A stretch of 64,000 nucleotides of DNA from Thozetella sp. PMI_491 (taxonomy: Eukaryota > Ascomycota > Sordariomycetes > Chaetosphaeriales > Chaetosphaeriaceae). The translations under genes and the position numbers were made by a program. Below, in pieces: positions 24,901-36,378 of the stretch. Under the pieces are notes generated by a model. That model was given only the letters and a program-made list of their open reading frames with translations. It was not told where the DNA came from and ran no database searches. Location: assembly GCA_021432635.1 (NCBI GenBank), contig MU270086.1, positions 279,834 through 343,833 on the forward strand. Direction: 5' to 3'. Within the stretch, counting starts at the first letter, position 1, and each line of letters begins with the position of its first letter.

Positions 24901-27670
24901 AAAAATACTTCCGAATCACGAGTATTGCTAGCCTGATAACTTCGATCGCAAGATTTGGCCGTCGGAGAAACCGGAATGGGCTAACCACCATACAGGCCTC
25001 AATCGCGTGTCATTCTCTGCCCACTGGACATTTGGGATAGGCCCATTAAGTCGATCGACACGCTCTTTAAAGCACGCCCAGCCTGACATGCCCGACATAG
25101 ACGGATCCCAGGGGCTTCTCCTAGGTTGGTACCTTCTCCAATGTGTGCCTTGCGGCGTAGGTGCCTGCCCGGGTAAGCGAGCCGGGATATAAAGAGCTCG
25201 AGTGGCCAACCAATCTTTCTCGGAGTGCGAAATGCTGTTGGTTTGGTCTCTTGCGGGTCTCTCGTAGGCGGCGTCAGTACATTATGACGGCAATGGCGTG
25301 TAGGTCACATCCGCTCCTCAGGCACGGTTCAAGCGGCGGTGGCCTCGTGAGCGGCTGGACAACCAGCTTTTCTCGCGGCGCATGGCCCGCAAACTCTTAC
25401 TGTAAGCAATTTATCCGAGGTGTGATGGCAATTAATCCCGCTGGACGTTGTGAAACCCATTGACCGGACTGCAGGTCGGCCGCCCGAGAACGAAGAGGTT
25501 ACCGCAAGAGGGGCCAGTAGACCAGAGACAGGAAAGCGAGCACCCAATCCAGTGTTTCCCGGAAACGGTCATCACACCGATGCGACGGAAGCGGTGCTAC
25601 GTGATTGCCGGACTTTGGGTTTGGGCGCCAAGGCTTCGACGCAACCATCTAGGGCCTTGTAGGGCTGACTAAACTGACAAGCGCTCAAGGGGGGTAGAAG
25701 AGGGGGGAAAGGGGGGGGGTATGCCAACGCTCGGCGGCTCGTGGTTCGAAGACCTTTACGCTGAGAACACGGTGCCAAAGGGAGCGTTTATTTTCTTCCC
25801 CCTCTTGGTTGTCATGATCACTTGCAGTATGTGCGTACGTCGCAGCACGCAAGCCATCGGTATAGTTGGAATACTGTCTGCCAGATATGGGCGAAGCCGC
25901 CAAGGTAGCCCTCCCCGGAACATGTTCCCATTGAACAGGGCACTCACGCATATTGCACAATCTGCAGCACGACCACAATAGCCCGTGAGGGATAATGGTG
26001 GTAGGCAGAGAAGCAGAGCAGGCAGATCCGGTCGCGTCGTCCAGTGAGCGGCCGCCTAGAGCGGACCGTCTTCGCTCTCATGCATGGTCCTTGGTGAGGA
26101 GCCACCATCTCCATCGAACAAGCCCACGTCACACTCGCTTCATAGGACCACCCACTTCGCGAGCAAGAGGTGGTGCCACTGCAGTGACAACGGATCTCAT
26201 TGCAGATGGATGCGGTGGTATATACGGACACGTGCCCTAGCGGCGACGAGGGTTCGCACAAACATGCCCTTCGCGGTTCCCCTCTCCGGTGTCCTCTCTG
26301 TGTGGCCTGACGGCGTGGGTTGAGTCGCACATCGTCAGCACGGGATAAGCACTAACCCCGTTGCGGGAGTCGACGCCCCCGGCTGAACCCACGGCTTGCC
26401 GGTCATTCCCGCGGCGCATGGATGCCCGCCTGTTCGACGGCCAGCCTCTGGACAGACAGTTGAAGCGAAGGCTACTCCGTACCAGGCTGCGGCCATATCG
26501 CGAGTTGGGAATATCAGCCTGGCAAGGCAGCCGGATAGTACGATTGCGAAAGTCCCAGGCCTTCTATGGCGGGCCTCCTGTTCTACCACCACCCTCCAGA
26601 AGAAGGCCGTTGGACGAAGGGGCTGCGGCTTGTCCCTCCTTCCTTCATCGGCCTGCCTATGGAGGATGGAGGGAAATGAATAGCTGCAGTGTTGCGATAC
26701 AGAAACGCAGCAATTCTGTCTCGTAGCTTGCGCGCGCACAGGCAAATGTATATTTACTTACGGACGTGCTGACGGAGTACACTTACGGCGTAGCACCGTC
26801 GCGTAATGTAGATTCAAAACTTGACAGGCCAAAGACGCGGCAGGGGCGGCGCAGTAGCCACACGGCAGATGGGGAGGGGAGTGGACATGGGTGGGTGAGA
26901 TCTGGACGAGACGCCGCTGGCAAGCAGAAATTCGGGGGATCTTCAACAGGGGGAGTGGCCCGTTCCCGCCTACATCTAAATGCGGTGCCAAGGTGCCTAC
27001 AATAGCACGGCACGTGCACGCGTTGCTCTGTGACTTAGGAAGATGAATATTAGTATGTTGGGGTAGGCGGCAATATACTCCATCTGCCATGGCCGGAGCG
27101 CTGCAGAGCCAGCGCGATGCGCGTCTTCTGTTACGAAACCTTGAGGCCTAGCATGGGTTGGGAAGGTGCGTGGTGGAGGGCAGCTAGTGGGAAACACCAG
27201 AGAAGAGGGGGGGGGGGGAAGGCAAGGGGTGGAAGGCTCGATGGAGAACGGCAATCGTGGGGTGACGTTGGGGTGTCTGATTAGTGGTCGCCGTCTGCAT
27301 CAGATCGATGCTACAGCCATGTGCGCACTTTGCCGTCCCGGAGGCTGCCCCGGTCGGCGGAACTTATTCCGGACGTGCTGAACCCGTTGTGGACATATTC
27401 TTCGAGGCTGGCCTAAACCCATTTTTGCATGTCCCCGTGGGACCGTCCCGTCCTGCCCACAATGCCGGCCACTGATCAGACTGCCGTGGGTGCGGAGAGG
27501 AGGGCTTAGGACATGGCAGAGAGGGTGCGTGATCCGCTGTGTGAGCGACGCGGCCTCTGCATGTTCGCGCTAACCTCCGAAGCGTCATACCATTCGCACG
27601 GCAGTCCTTGCCTTGCAAAAGCGCTGGCGGCTGTCACCACGTGCGTCCTGGCAGGCGGTCCCGCAGGTCG
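21907..27670. other. Intergenic region, no gene seen
   Basis: Nearly 6 kb follow the Yvh1 stop codon. The open frames (up to about 190 codons) are Arg/Pro/Ser-rich, overlap on both strands and match no family I know. One tRNA-like T-arm lookalike around 22530 does not fold into a full tRNA. Homopolymer and G-rich tracts occur at about 24607-24620 (A), 25690-25720 (G) and 27208-27219 (G). I see no mobile element. Confidence 0.5.
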
Positions 27671-28471
27671 TCACGGCTGCCCCTTCGGGACAGATGGAAA
27701 GAAGCTGGGGTCTCCCATCCTCTCTCGGTTACGCTTCGCCATCTCGGCTTGCCTCTTCTTGTTGAGCCGCTGTTGGTAGAAAGTGCTGCTGCGTGTGTCA
27801 GCAACACTGACTCACTCATCCAGGCTGGCGGGGAGGTGAACGTAGTCGCAGCCGGGGCACACACACCTCTTCAGTTCGAACACCCGCGGCTCCCCCTCTG
27901 CCGGTGGCGATCCGGCCTCATCCTTGCCCTTCGTCGATGGTCAGTTTACGGAACCTGCATGCTAGAGTTGTCAAGTGACATGGCGATAGCGAGGCCGTAC
28001 CTCGCTCGCCGACTTGGCTCCTTCCTTAGCGTTGTCGGCATCGGTCTTGTCTTTGCCCTCATCGCCGGCCTTGGCGTCCTTCTCCTTCTCCTTCTCCTTC
28101 GTGTCCTTGTCGCTCTTCTCGTCCTTCTCCTTGGATTTATCTTTGGATTTCTCTTTCTTCTTGCGCTGCTTCTCCTCGTACTCTTCCTTGACCCGCTCCA
28201 TCTCGTCTTCCATCTCTTTTTTCTTCCGCGCCTCCTCTGCCGCCTTATCGACTTTGGGAGTGCAGAAGTTTTTATCCTTGAGATGAGCGGGACAGATATA
28301 GAAGAAATCCTGAGGAGACGTCAGGCGATCCTACGAGCAGGCATAGTTCCGGCAGCTAACCTTGTTGTCGGGTGTGATGAGCACACTGGAGGTCTGCTTG
28401 TAGCAAATGTCGCAACTGCGAGCGCTTGTATCCGCTACCCGACGATGAGTGTAAATGTTGGGGAACGACAT
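27671..28471 (-). CDS. VFA1: Vps4-associated protein 1 (Vfa1)
   Basis: Four exons on the minus strand, 28361-28471, 28001-28309, 27867-27928 and 27671-27788, give 199 residues. The N-terminus carries a conserved zinc-ribbon-like set of Cys20, Cys23, Cys43, His46 and Cys53. The middle is an extremely charged Lys/Glu/Asp-rich helix (about residues 62-140). The last exons restore the family tail, with EPRVFELK followed by FYQQRLNKKRQAEMAKRNRE and then FFPSVP. In yeast Vfa1 sits at endosomes and binds the MIT domain of the ESCRT-dissociating ATPase Vps4 through its C-terminal part. Introns are 51, 72 and 78 bases. The acceptor of the last intron is a tandem GCAGCAG, so one serine may be included or skipped. 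The acceptor of the middle intron is an unusual GAAG. Family assignment is firm; the exact edge of exon 3 is less so. Confidence 0.88.
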
Positions 28472-29333
28472 CTTGAAGAGTATCGCCTTGGCCCCTGATG
28501 CTTCTCGAGTTCTCGTAGGATACCAATATGTCTGTAATGATCGCGAGAATCTACCGCGTGTCCTCGGATGAGGTTGATGAGGCTCAGAGACGATGGCTTA
28601 AGCATCTGTGCAGCCTAAGGCAAGGCTAACGCCCAACAGGTGGGGTTCGACAAGGAGCCGCGGGGATAGGATCCTACACAGTTTGGATTCGAGTTGCTTA
28701 CTGTGCGTATTGCTACTGGAAGGAGATCCGAAAACCGGTACAGTTCCTCCTTGGAGCTCAACCAGTTACATAGTGGGAGAAGAGGCAATGCGAACATTGC
28801 TCGTAGATAGAGCCCATCCATTGTTTGCTTGTAGCTCTATTCCATTACTACCCACACTCCGCAGCGCTCTCCTTCTGTATCCTGGAGGCCGCAACACAAG
28901 GCCTTCTCACCAAGTGACAGAGCTCACATCCTTGACTCTCTACATGGGCTCACTACCTTGATCCCTCCCTCACGGGGGAGACCAGACTACTCTCGTGATC
29001 GGGCTGCATACTTGAATCGAGGCGATAACGGTTTCGCCTCATGGACCAGCCGGCGCAGAACAATGTGTTGCAAAGCGGGGAAGGGTATCATAAAAGCGCT
29101 GTGTTTGGTGTCAGGTCTCTGCGATAGCAATGAGCCGCGTTGTTGGCGCATACAGGGTTGGGTGCGCCTGTATCATGATGCCCAGCCCGTTCGTATATCT
29201 GCGGTTTATAATACAAGTGTCTTCTACAGCATCCGCTGAAGGTATGCATATGAGAATCAGAATACTCCCGAGCACCCAGAGCGTGGCCTATTTTCCATGG
29301 CCTACCAACCGCCCCGATCCACGGGACTAATAT
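28472..29333. other. Intergenic region between VFA1 and RTT106
   Basis: This stretch holds the promoter side of VFA1 and the 3' side of RTT106, both on the minus strand. No further coding sequence is supportable. Confidence 0.5.
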
Positions 29334-30806
29334 CTACTCGTCTTCTTCCTCGCCACCCTCTCCGTCGTCATCGTCGTCTTCGTCGTCGTCATCGTCGCCG
29401 CCGCCCTCCTCGCTACTCTCCCCCGACCCATCGCTGTCCGCGTCGCTGCCTGGATCGTAGTCCTCCTCATCCTCGTCCTCGTCGTCCTGCAGCTGGTGCT
29501 CGGCCTCTATATGGGCCCGCTGAAGCTCTGTCAGCCCGTCATCGCCGGCGCCGTCCTGGCCTTCGGCACCCTCGGCCTCGGCCTTCTTGGCGTTTTCGGC
29601 CAGCTCGCGCTTGGCCTTGCGCTGCTCAGCCATGCTCCGATCCGCCAGCCCGTGGCGGCTCACATACGTCTCATTGATTCCATTGTAGTCTTCTTGGTCG
29701 AGCATGGCAAACTCAATCTCGTCTGTCTTGCCGTCTTCGACTCCAACGTCGACTTCGACCACCACATTGAATGTCCTCTGGAGGATATTGGTGTAGCTCA
29801 CCGAGACGATGCGGTCCAGCGGCAGGAACAAGAGAGGCTTCTTGAAACCCCACAAGATGCCGGTGGGCAAGAAGAACAGGAAGCCATCCTTGCTGCCGCG
29901 GAAGGCTTTCACGTGCACGGCCTTCTCATTCGGACGGTAGGCGTTGCGCGCGGCGCTATGGAATAGCTTGGGGTCCGATGAGACAATCTGGACCGACTTG
30001 TTCCCCCCCGATCTGAGATGCGTGGTCAGCGCCCAGTGGAAGAGGCTGCCATACGTGTCAGAAACGGCGGCGGCGGCGGCGGCCATGGTCCCTGTCACAG
30101 TGCCCGGCTTCGGCGCAGTGGCGGGGACAGTAAACACGAGAGGCTCGAGCTCCAATGCCCCTGCCGTCCGGTTGGGGAGGTAGCTGTTTCGCGGAAACAG
30201 GATGTAGTTATACTGGGCCTGGGACTTCTCGGGAACCGGCAGGTAAAAAGCATGCTCTGAGGTACAGTCCATGTTAGCATTCTACGTCGTCTATATTTAG
30301 TATGTGGTGGGCACAAGCGTACCGATCTCCCTCCACGGGTATACAGCTCCCTGGACAGGCACCGAGGAGCCAGACGCGCGGGCATAGAGGTAGTTCTTGG
30401 TGAAGCAGAGATCGAATTTCTTGCGCTGCGGCACCGACACGGAAATCTCCTTTATCTCGAGCAAAACAGGGTCGGCAGCAGCCGCGTCAGCACTGACTGC
30501 AACGCCGTTCCCCTGAGAGGCCGCATGGCCGTTTGCGGTAGATATGTCGACACGTCGTCGTTTCGCGGCGGGCTCATCGGAGGAGGCACCGGAGAGGCGC
30601 TGTTGCACGTAGGTGGCAATGTTGTTGAACAGGGACACGCGGGCGGGTGTATCTACCGAGGAATTGAGTTAGCCAGGCAGGGCACAAAAGGACCACATCG
30701 ACGCTGGGAGAGTAGGTGGCACACCAGCAGCCTGTTGAATGCCTTCGAGAATGTCCGGCCGTGATTGGAACACGGCATCCAGTGTCTGGATATCGAGGGC
30801 TGGCAT
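29334..30806 (-). CDS. RTT106: Histone chaperone Rtt106
   Basis: Three exons on the minus strand, 30725-30806, 30323-30652 and 29334-30256, give 444 residues. Introns of 72 and 66 bases both interrupt a codon after its first base. The N-terminus, [20 protein letters not shown], is the usual start. The middle contains the tandem pleckstrin-homology region, with stretches such as [20 protein letters not shown] and [17 protein letters not shown]. The last 50 residues or so are an acidic tail of Asp, Glu, Ser and Gly. In yeast Rtt106 binds H3-H4 acetylated on H3 Lys56 and deposits it in replication-coupled and heterochromatic nucleosome assembly, in the nucleus. Length and architecture match fungal orthologues. 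An Ala-rich insertion (a GCC/GCG repeat near 30070-30085) lies in the second half of the PH region. Confidence 0.93.
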
Positions 30807-31854
30807 GGTGCAAGAAGGGGGCCAGGCAGATGCAGCCAGGACAATGGCAGAAGATGGCCGATAGGTTTTCGATGGTAGATGCGTCGCTTCCCAATGTCTG
30901 TTGCGGGAGCCGTGCTTCACAGCTTGTCGATCGACCGGCGATGTTGGCTACAAAGTTGTGATTGAAAAGCTGGGCGCGGATTGGTCTGGTCGCGTTCCTG
31001 GTCCAGCCAGCTTTTCGTCCTAGACTACTAACTGGTGAGCTAAGGCTCGTAACTTACGGGAAGAACACGGGCCTTTTGGCAGATCCGGGTACCCGCTTCC
31101 GCGGCCCCTGTGCCACACAACAAAAGTACCACTTAGTATCTTACCCATAAGCCTCCGAGATGGCCTCTCTATCTTAGCGCGCAGTTTACCTGGGAAGGAA
31201 GCACGTTACTCTTCACTGACGAAGACAGACGCAAAGAAATGACAGGAATGCAGGCAGGTGGTCGCGCCTCTAGTCTTCCTAGGCCCTTTCCTTTTTCTGT
31301 TCCATATTACCCTGCAACCTTACCGTCGATCGGACCCATGCTAGACTTCCAAAATACCAGGGTCCCCAGTGCTCTCTATGCACGAAGCGTGCAGCATCCC
31401 TATAGTTCCTCTTTCGTGTTGCGTAGAGTCGTCCGACCAAAGACTACTACTTGTCGCTTTCGATAGCACTCTTTCTACGGGTATTTCGCTACAGAAGCCT
31501 TATGTGCAAGCCAAACTTCTTGACAATGCCTTGCACACGGCCAGCTTAGTACGAACTTAAACTCGTAGACTTCACAACCCTTGAGAAGATGCTACGGCTC
31601 AAGTGTCTCCGGGTGCTTCAAACGCAGCTCTGCGGCGGTCCGCTACGGATATTTAATTGCACCGGATCAAGTAGAGCGCACAGCACCCAGGGTATTGTGG
31701 CCTATAGCGAAATATCTCTTGCAGAGTGGCTCCAGGTCGCTCCTGTTCGGTAAGGAAGCGTCTCTGGGTGTGAGGACAGAATATTCCTAGTTCTACGCAT
31801 ATCCCGTCTCACCTTTTGCCGCCTCCGCTTCCCAACAGCTTCATCCCGTTGGTT
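30807..31854. other. Intergenic region, no gene seen
   Basis: About 1 kb between the start of RTT106 and the end of the aspartic protease gene. Only short unrelated frames are present. Confidence 0.5.
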
Positions 31855-34036
31855 TTAGGGAAGCCTGGTGACATGATGCTTCTTCCTCGAGGAATGATGT
31901 TTCCTATCTCCCGTTACAACGGGCTGGCTCACCTCGCCCGACCAGGCTGAGCCCTCTGTTTCGCTCGATGGACCGAAAGACGGAGCGCTCTCTGTTTCAG
32001 ACTCGGCGCTAGAAGATGTGGCGCTCTCGCTCCAGTTCTCAGACGTCTCGCTGCTGTATTCTACATCGGTGGAGCTGGCGCTCGAGACCGGGGAGCAGGC
32101 CATGGTAGGAGCTAGAAAGATTTACGAGTTAGTGATTCCATACTTTCTGGCTTTCATATGGCATATTTCAATATTCTTCAACCCCCGCTCATCGTTCGGA
32201 TGGAAGAGAGGCTTGAACCTGTCTCTAAAGGGGAGGTAACCTGGGTCACGCACCTGACCTGGAATGCTTCGACGTGGGCTGGATCTTGGAGGTCTCTTGG
32301 GCGGTGACAAAAGTGCTCTTATGATGGCTACTTGAATGGTGCTGCGAGGTGCTCATTTCGGTGGGCCAAGAGCACGCCGAGGATGAACCGTACTCGAAGA
32401 CGGGGCCGTCGCAATCGCCTAGCTCGCCTTCCAGTTCCCCATGCGAGGACCTGATATTGGTTCCGCAGTCTGCTCCCTGTGCTAGGAATACTGTCTGGGT
32501 TTGCTGGCGAAACGTAACTGCGTATGGTGTCAGCCCGTCCCAATATCTCCTGCCGGAGGACGAACCAGCCGGCACGTCTGCTGGGAAAAGAGCAAGCCTT
32601 GGGCCATCAACCGGCCAGGTTAGGCTCCAGGATACCAACCGTAGGCAGACCGGAGGAATGTGTCCCCGAGGACATAGAAATCGCCGTATCCAGCGTAAAC
32701 CCCAAGGTAGCAGGTTGATGTGTAGTTGAACTCTTCCAGGGGAGGGCTCTTGAAGACAAAGTCCTTGTATGGAACAGAGATGACGATACCGTCGAATGCA
32801 AAATTGACCGCACCCGGCTGGTCCATGTAGCTGCAAGGAATCTCGTATCCTTGAAAGCCATACGTGTAGTCAGGAAAGTAGAGCAATACGGCGTCGATGA
32901 TGTCGTAGGGTAAATACGTCAAAGTAGTGCCAGTATCCACTAGCACACGGAGCGGCAAGAAGGATGTGTTGGTGATTGGAACAGGACCGCAGCTCCCAGG
33001 CTCACTGATGCTCAACTGTGTCAAGTTGATCCAGTACCTACTCAAGTCAGTGCTTCCGCTCGTGTTTGGACATATGGCACCTGACCGCTTCGGAAAGCCG
33101 CTCACCCATACCTGAAGTACACGTCTTCCCGATCAGACAGTTGCCTGGCGATCTTCACGCCCCTCAGCGGTCCAGTGAACTTCCCCTTATCGATGCCACC
33201 GAATATAACCTCGCCTCCGCCGCCGCTGGTTAGCGAAGAAGGTCGCAGAGGTGAGGCAGTGAGTGGCTTACCGTGCTCGTCACTCACACTTCCAAGCGCA
33301 ACACTAAAGTCTTTGTCCCTGATGAGACCTTGCTCGTACATCTCGTCAATGAGTGAAGGATAATCCTGATTGTATCCCATGCCCATGGCAGCACCCAAAA
33401 TACCCGTAGGCAAGTTGAAGCTCCACTCTGCCACTCCGAAGAGAGGTTGCTTGACAGTGAAGTCTGGGATTATAGCATCAGAGTGTGCTGCCTGAAGATG
33501 CAGCCGCAATCCGGTAGGGGGGACACACTCTCCGAAAAATAGACGTCATCTTTGAAGTACCGAACTAGCACGGCACCACTGCCATACGTTATTGTCCTTG
33601 GAATGTAGGTGCCGTTCATGTCCACTACGGACTCGGACTGCTCTGGGAGATATATACCAAAAGCTCGACACATACGCTCAAGTGTCGACTCGTAGTTGGC
33701 ATATCCATCGCAGTACGGGTTGAACCACGTCTCGGAGGACCCGGTATCGAGATTGATCTGAATGGTCTGAGGGGGGGAGCCTATCTGGACCTCGATGGTG
33801 TAGAAGATCTCCGAGAGTTGAGCCGTTGTATTGGCTGCAAACGGCTTCGTATCGTTCCAGTGCAGCTGCCTCGGCTGCTTTGGACTACCGTGGGAATGTG
33901 CATCCTGCTCAAGCAAGCGGGCTGTCTCGACACGCCGCATTGGCATCCGAATCACACCATCTTCATTTTGGCTCAGATAAGCAAGAGCCAGGTAAGCTCT
34001 GAAGACAAATAAACTGGACAGAGTGACAGAAACCAT
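31855..34036 (-). CDS. Secreted pepsin/yapsin-type aspartic protease
   Basis: Six exons on the minus strand: 33529-34036, 33272-33463, 33112-33214, 32640-33037, 32254-32517 and 31855-32111, giving 573 residues. A hydrophobic N-terminus (residues 1-22) looks like a signal peptide. The two catalytic motifs of the A1 family are present: NLDTGSSETWF with Asp97, and VLVDTGTTLTYLP with Asp302. The flap region TYGSGA and the late motif VLGDTFLRSAY are also present. Cys-containing loops and several NxT/NxS sites suggest a glycosylated, secreted enzyme. The last 150 residues are Ser/Thr/Glu-rich, as in yapsins, but the end is basic (RKHHSSRKKHH-like) and lacks the hydrophobic segment expected for a GPI anchor. 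The 57-base intron in the second quarter (33215-33271) is a multiple of three with no stop codon, so unspliced message would also be readable. The exon joins restore family sequence at every junction, except that the final junction is less certain. Confidence 0.85.
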
Positions 34037-34911
34037 AGCTTCGGTATGAATAATAGGGAGTCAGGAGAATGTCTTTCCGCTGGTCCAATGCTATCGTACG
34101 CAATTCGAAGGCAGTATCCAGAACCCAGGGGTGGGAGCCAGATATGGATATCAAGTTCATACGCGCTCGACCTTTATGTAGGAGGGATGTTAGGTTGACT
34201 TAGCTACAAGAGCCACTCTACTTGAAGTAGTCGTTGATCCGCAGCATCGCCATCCTAAACGGGCGATGATTGCGATCCGGCAAGGACAATGGCAAGGCTT
34301 CCTGCAGCTTCTCATGGGACACAAGTGAACGGTTGCATATTTGCAAGAATGGGAAAGGTCCAATAAATATGAGATGCCGCGATTCTTGGCCTTGGCTGAG
34401 CATCCAGAGACTGGCTCCCAAGCTGCCATCGGCAGTGCTGAGCGACACGAGTGCTCTGCTGTCCTTCATATGCAGCAAGCCCGTGACTGCTACTATGATA
34501 TCCAAAGGAGAAGCATCTTTGACAGGCTCGCGATTTGTGTATCAGAGGTACAGGTACTTTGTTGCTTGCTGCGTTACAGTCCAGTCCGAAACATTTTGTG
34601 TTCGTATTCCAAGTGCCCATTTCTTTACCCTATACACCCCGAATCTGGTTGTTTCGAATTCCTTGAGTGTGACACAATGACAGATGTAGTTTAATCAGAC
34701 AAACCGGGGCTCCGAGAAGCGAGAAACAACACTGTATTGTCATGGTTGGAGTAGCTACTTTGTTTATATCTCAACGGCCGAGGTGTAGCTGACATTTGTG
34801 TAGTACAAGTCGTATAGTACACTCACTAGCTCGCATAAGAGAATAAAGAAAAGAATAACTTTCATGGCAGTGTTTTTTTTTTTCGTTCGTTCAGTCGCTA
34901 ACTACTGGCAA
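34037..34911. other. Intergenic region, one weak small frame
   Basis: This lies between the aspartic protease start and the end of the rhodopsin-domain gene. A 95-codon frame on the minus strand (34218-34505) has unremarkable composition but no recognisable family, no clear promoter and overlapping open frames on the plus strand, so I do not call it a gene. An AATAAA at about 34842 on the plus strand has no partner gene. Confidence 0.4.
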
Positions 34912-36378
34912 TCATATGACATTTCCCATCTCTAAGTCGTCTCCAGTATCCTTATCATGGTACCTAATTGTAATCTCCTGTGTCTGTAGGATCCTGGCAC
35001 CCCCAAGTTGCACCCCTCCTGCCTTGCCGAGTGGGTTCTGTTGGCCAGCTGGGCGAGAGAAATTGCTCACTGCGCCAGCATCATGGCCTTTTTTACGGTC
35101 TGATGTTACCACTGTGTTGAACCGTGTAACTGAGGTCGAGCCAAAACTTTTGCTGTGGAACGAGTGATCGCCTCTGGAGCCAAGCCTTCTCGTAGCAGTA
35201 GACTTTACTTCTTTGATGAGCACGCGCAGGACCGGGATGGAGGCGGCCACGATGGTGACCGCAACCTCGCAGGTCCCCCAGACCGCTAGACGCCATCCAT
35301 CGACTGTTTTGGTTGGATTAGCAAACCTCGGATGATGAGTGTGGAGGAAGCCTGTTGGGTGAGAGTGCTTACATGTAAAGTCGCCCCCTAACAAGAGAAG
35401 GACATAGTGGCTCTTCACGAAGGCTGTAGAGCCGGCGCTTTTGTGTCCGTCAGCCCGCGTTCTGTGGATGGCAAGGTGAACATGTGCAGCGTGCAACTTA
35501 CAATACCCCCATGCTCATTGCCAGCGCCACACCTATTTTTTCCTTTTTCTTCATTTGGAGATTCCACAAGATGGTCCAAGGCAGCAACGCCAATATGATA
35601 TCCATCACGCCGGAATATACTAGCGAGAGTTAGTTCTTGCTCGGAAGATCCAGATGGTTCGCCACCGCAAGAATTTCGAAGACGTACCGCCGGAGAACAC
35701 GCCATAGTATGCATTCACCCTGCGATCCCAGCACTCTCCCGGGACGAGCGGATTCCACCCTTTTTCGACCGGATTGCACTGGAACCATAGCACCAAGACG
35801 TTCGCGCTCATGAGCAGGTTCATCGTCAGAATGCAGAACCACACTACAACCTTGACCCTACCCCCGGCAATGCGGAGCAAGGTCATACCGAATGATGTCT
35901 TGCTCCATACGGCCGCGAGGATGGAAAAGGACCCTATGACTAGACTGTTGAGGGCGACGGCGGCCCGATTTGCGGGATCGATCTCGGCAAAGTGCATGCC
36001 GTCGCCTAGTGAGATGTTGTATGTCGTCAAGATCACATCTATGAGCATCGCTAGCTAATCAATCAGTTAACACCTGCGCACAACGCTCGGGAAGACTACG
36101 ATTGTGAGAGGGTTTGAAGGGACGCAGCCGGGAGAGCTGCAGCTAGTTTGTAACGGCATGGAAGGACCGGGAAGACGTACCCAAGCAGCCACAAGGACAT
36201 AGTCGTCAAGCCAAAGTCCTCGGCTCTTCAAAAACTTGCAGTATATTCGCAACGCCAAAAAGACACCGGAGATGGATGCCAGAGTCCAAAGAGCTGTCCT
36301 CGTGAATGGCCCGTTGCTTTCCCCAGTCAATGGTGCTGAATCAAAGCCGCCTGTGCTGTTCCCGGACGCCGATGCCAT
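34912..36378 (-). CDS. Fungal rhodopsin-domain integral membrane protein (PTH11-like)
   Basis: Five exons on the minus strand: 36181-36378, 35688-36054, 35502-35619, 35373-35437 and 34912-35303, giving 379 residues. It has about seven hydrophobic segments and hallmark motifs of the fungal rhodopsin-domain family. These are LWLDDYVLVAAWLAM after the second helix, KTSFGMTLLRIAGG and LWFQCNPVEKGWNP around the middle loop, YSGVMDIILALLPWTILWNL after exon 3 begins, and LAVWGTCEVAVTIVAASIPV in the last helix. A hydrophilic cytoplasmic tail of about 100 residues follows. Members are plasma-membrane proteins, some acting as GPCR-like sensors (Pth11 in Magnaporthe). This one has no N-terminal CFEM cysteine domain. 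The acceptor of intron 3 was set at AAAAG (35438-35439) because it gives MGVFAGSTAFVK; an upstream CACAG would add a few residues. The ligand is unknown. Confidence 0.85.

Noticed and set aside
29337-29490. GAC/GAG-type trinucleotide repeat at the end of RTT106
   Set aside because: It encodes the acidic tail normal for this chaperone, so it is not an independent repeat feature.
33464-33528. Shorter 35-base intron for protease intron 1 (acceptor CTTCAG at about 33494)
   Set aside because: Shorter than usual fungal introns. The 65-base alternative has a CTGAT branch and restores conserved sequence better.
34218-34505. 95-codon minus-strand frame
   Set aside because: No family, competing open frames on the plus strand, no intron signals and no promoter features.
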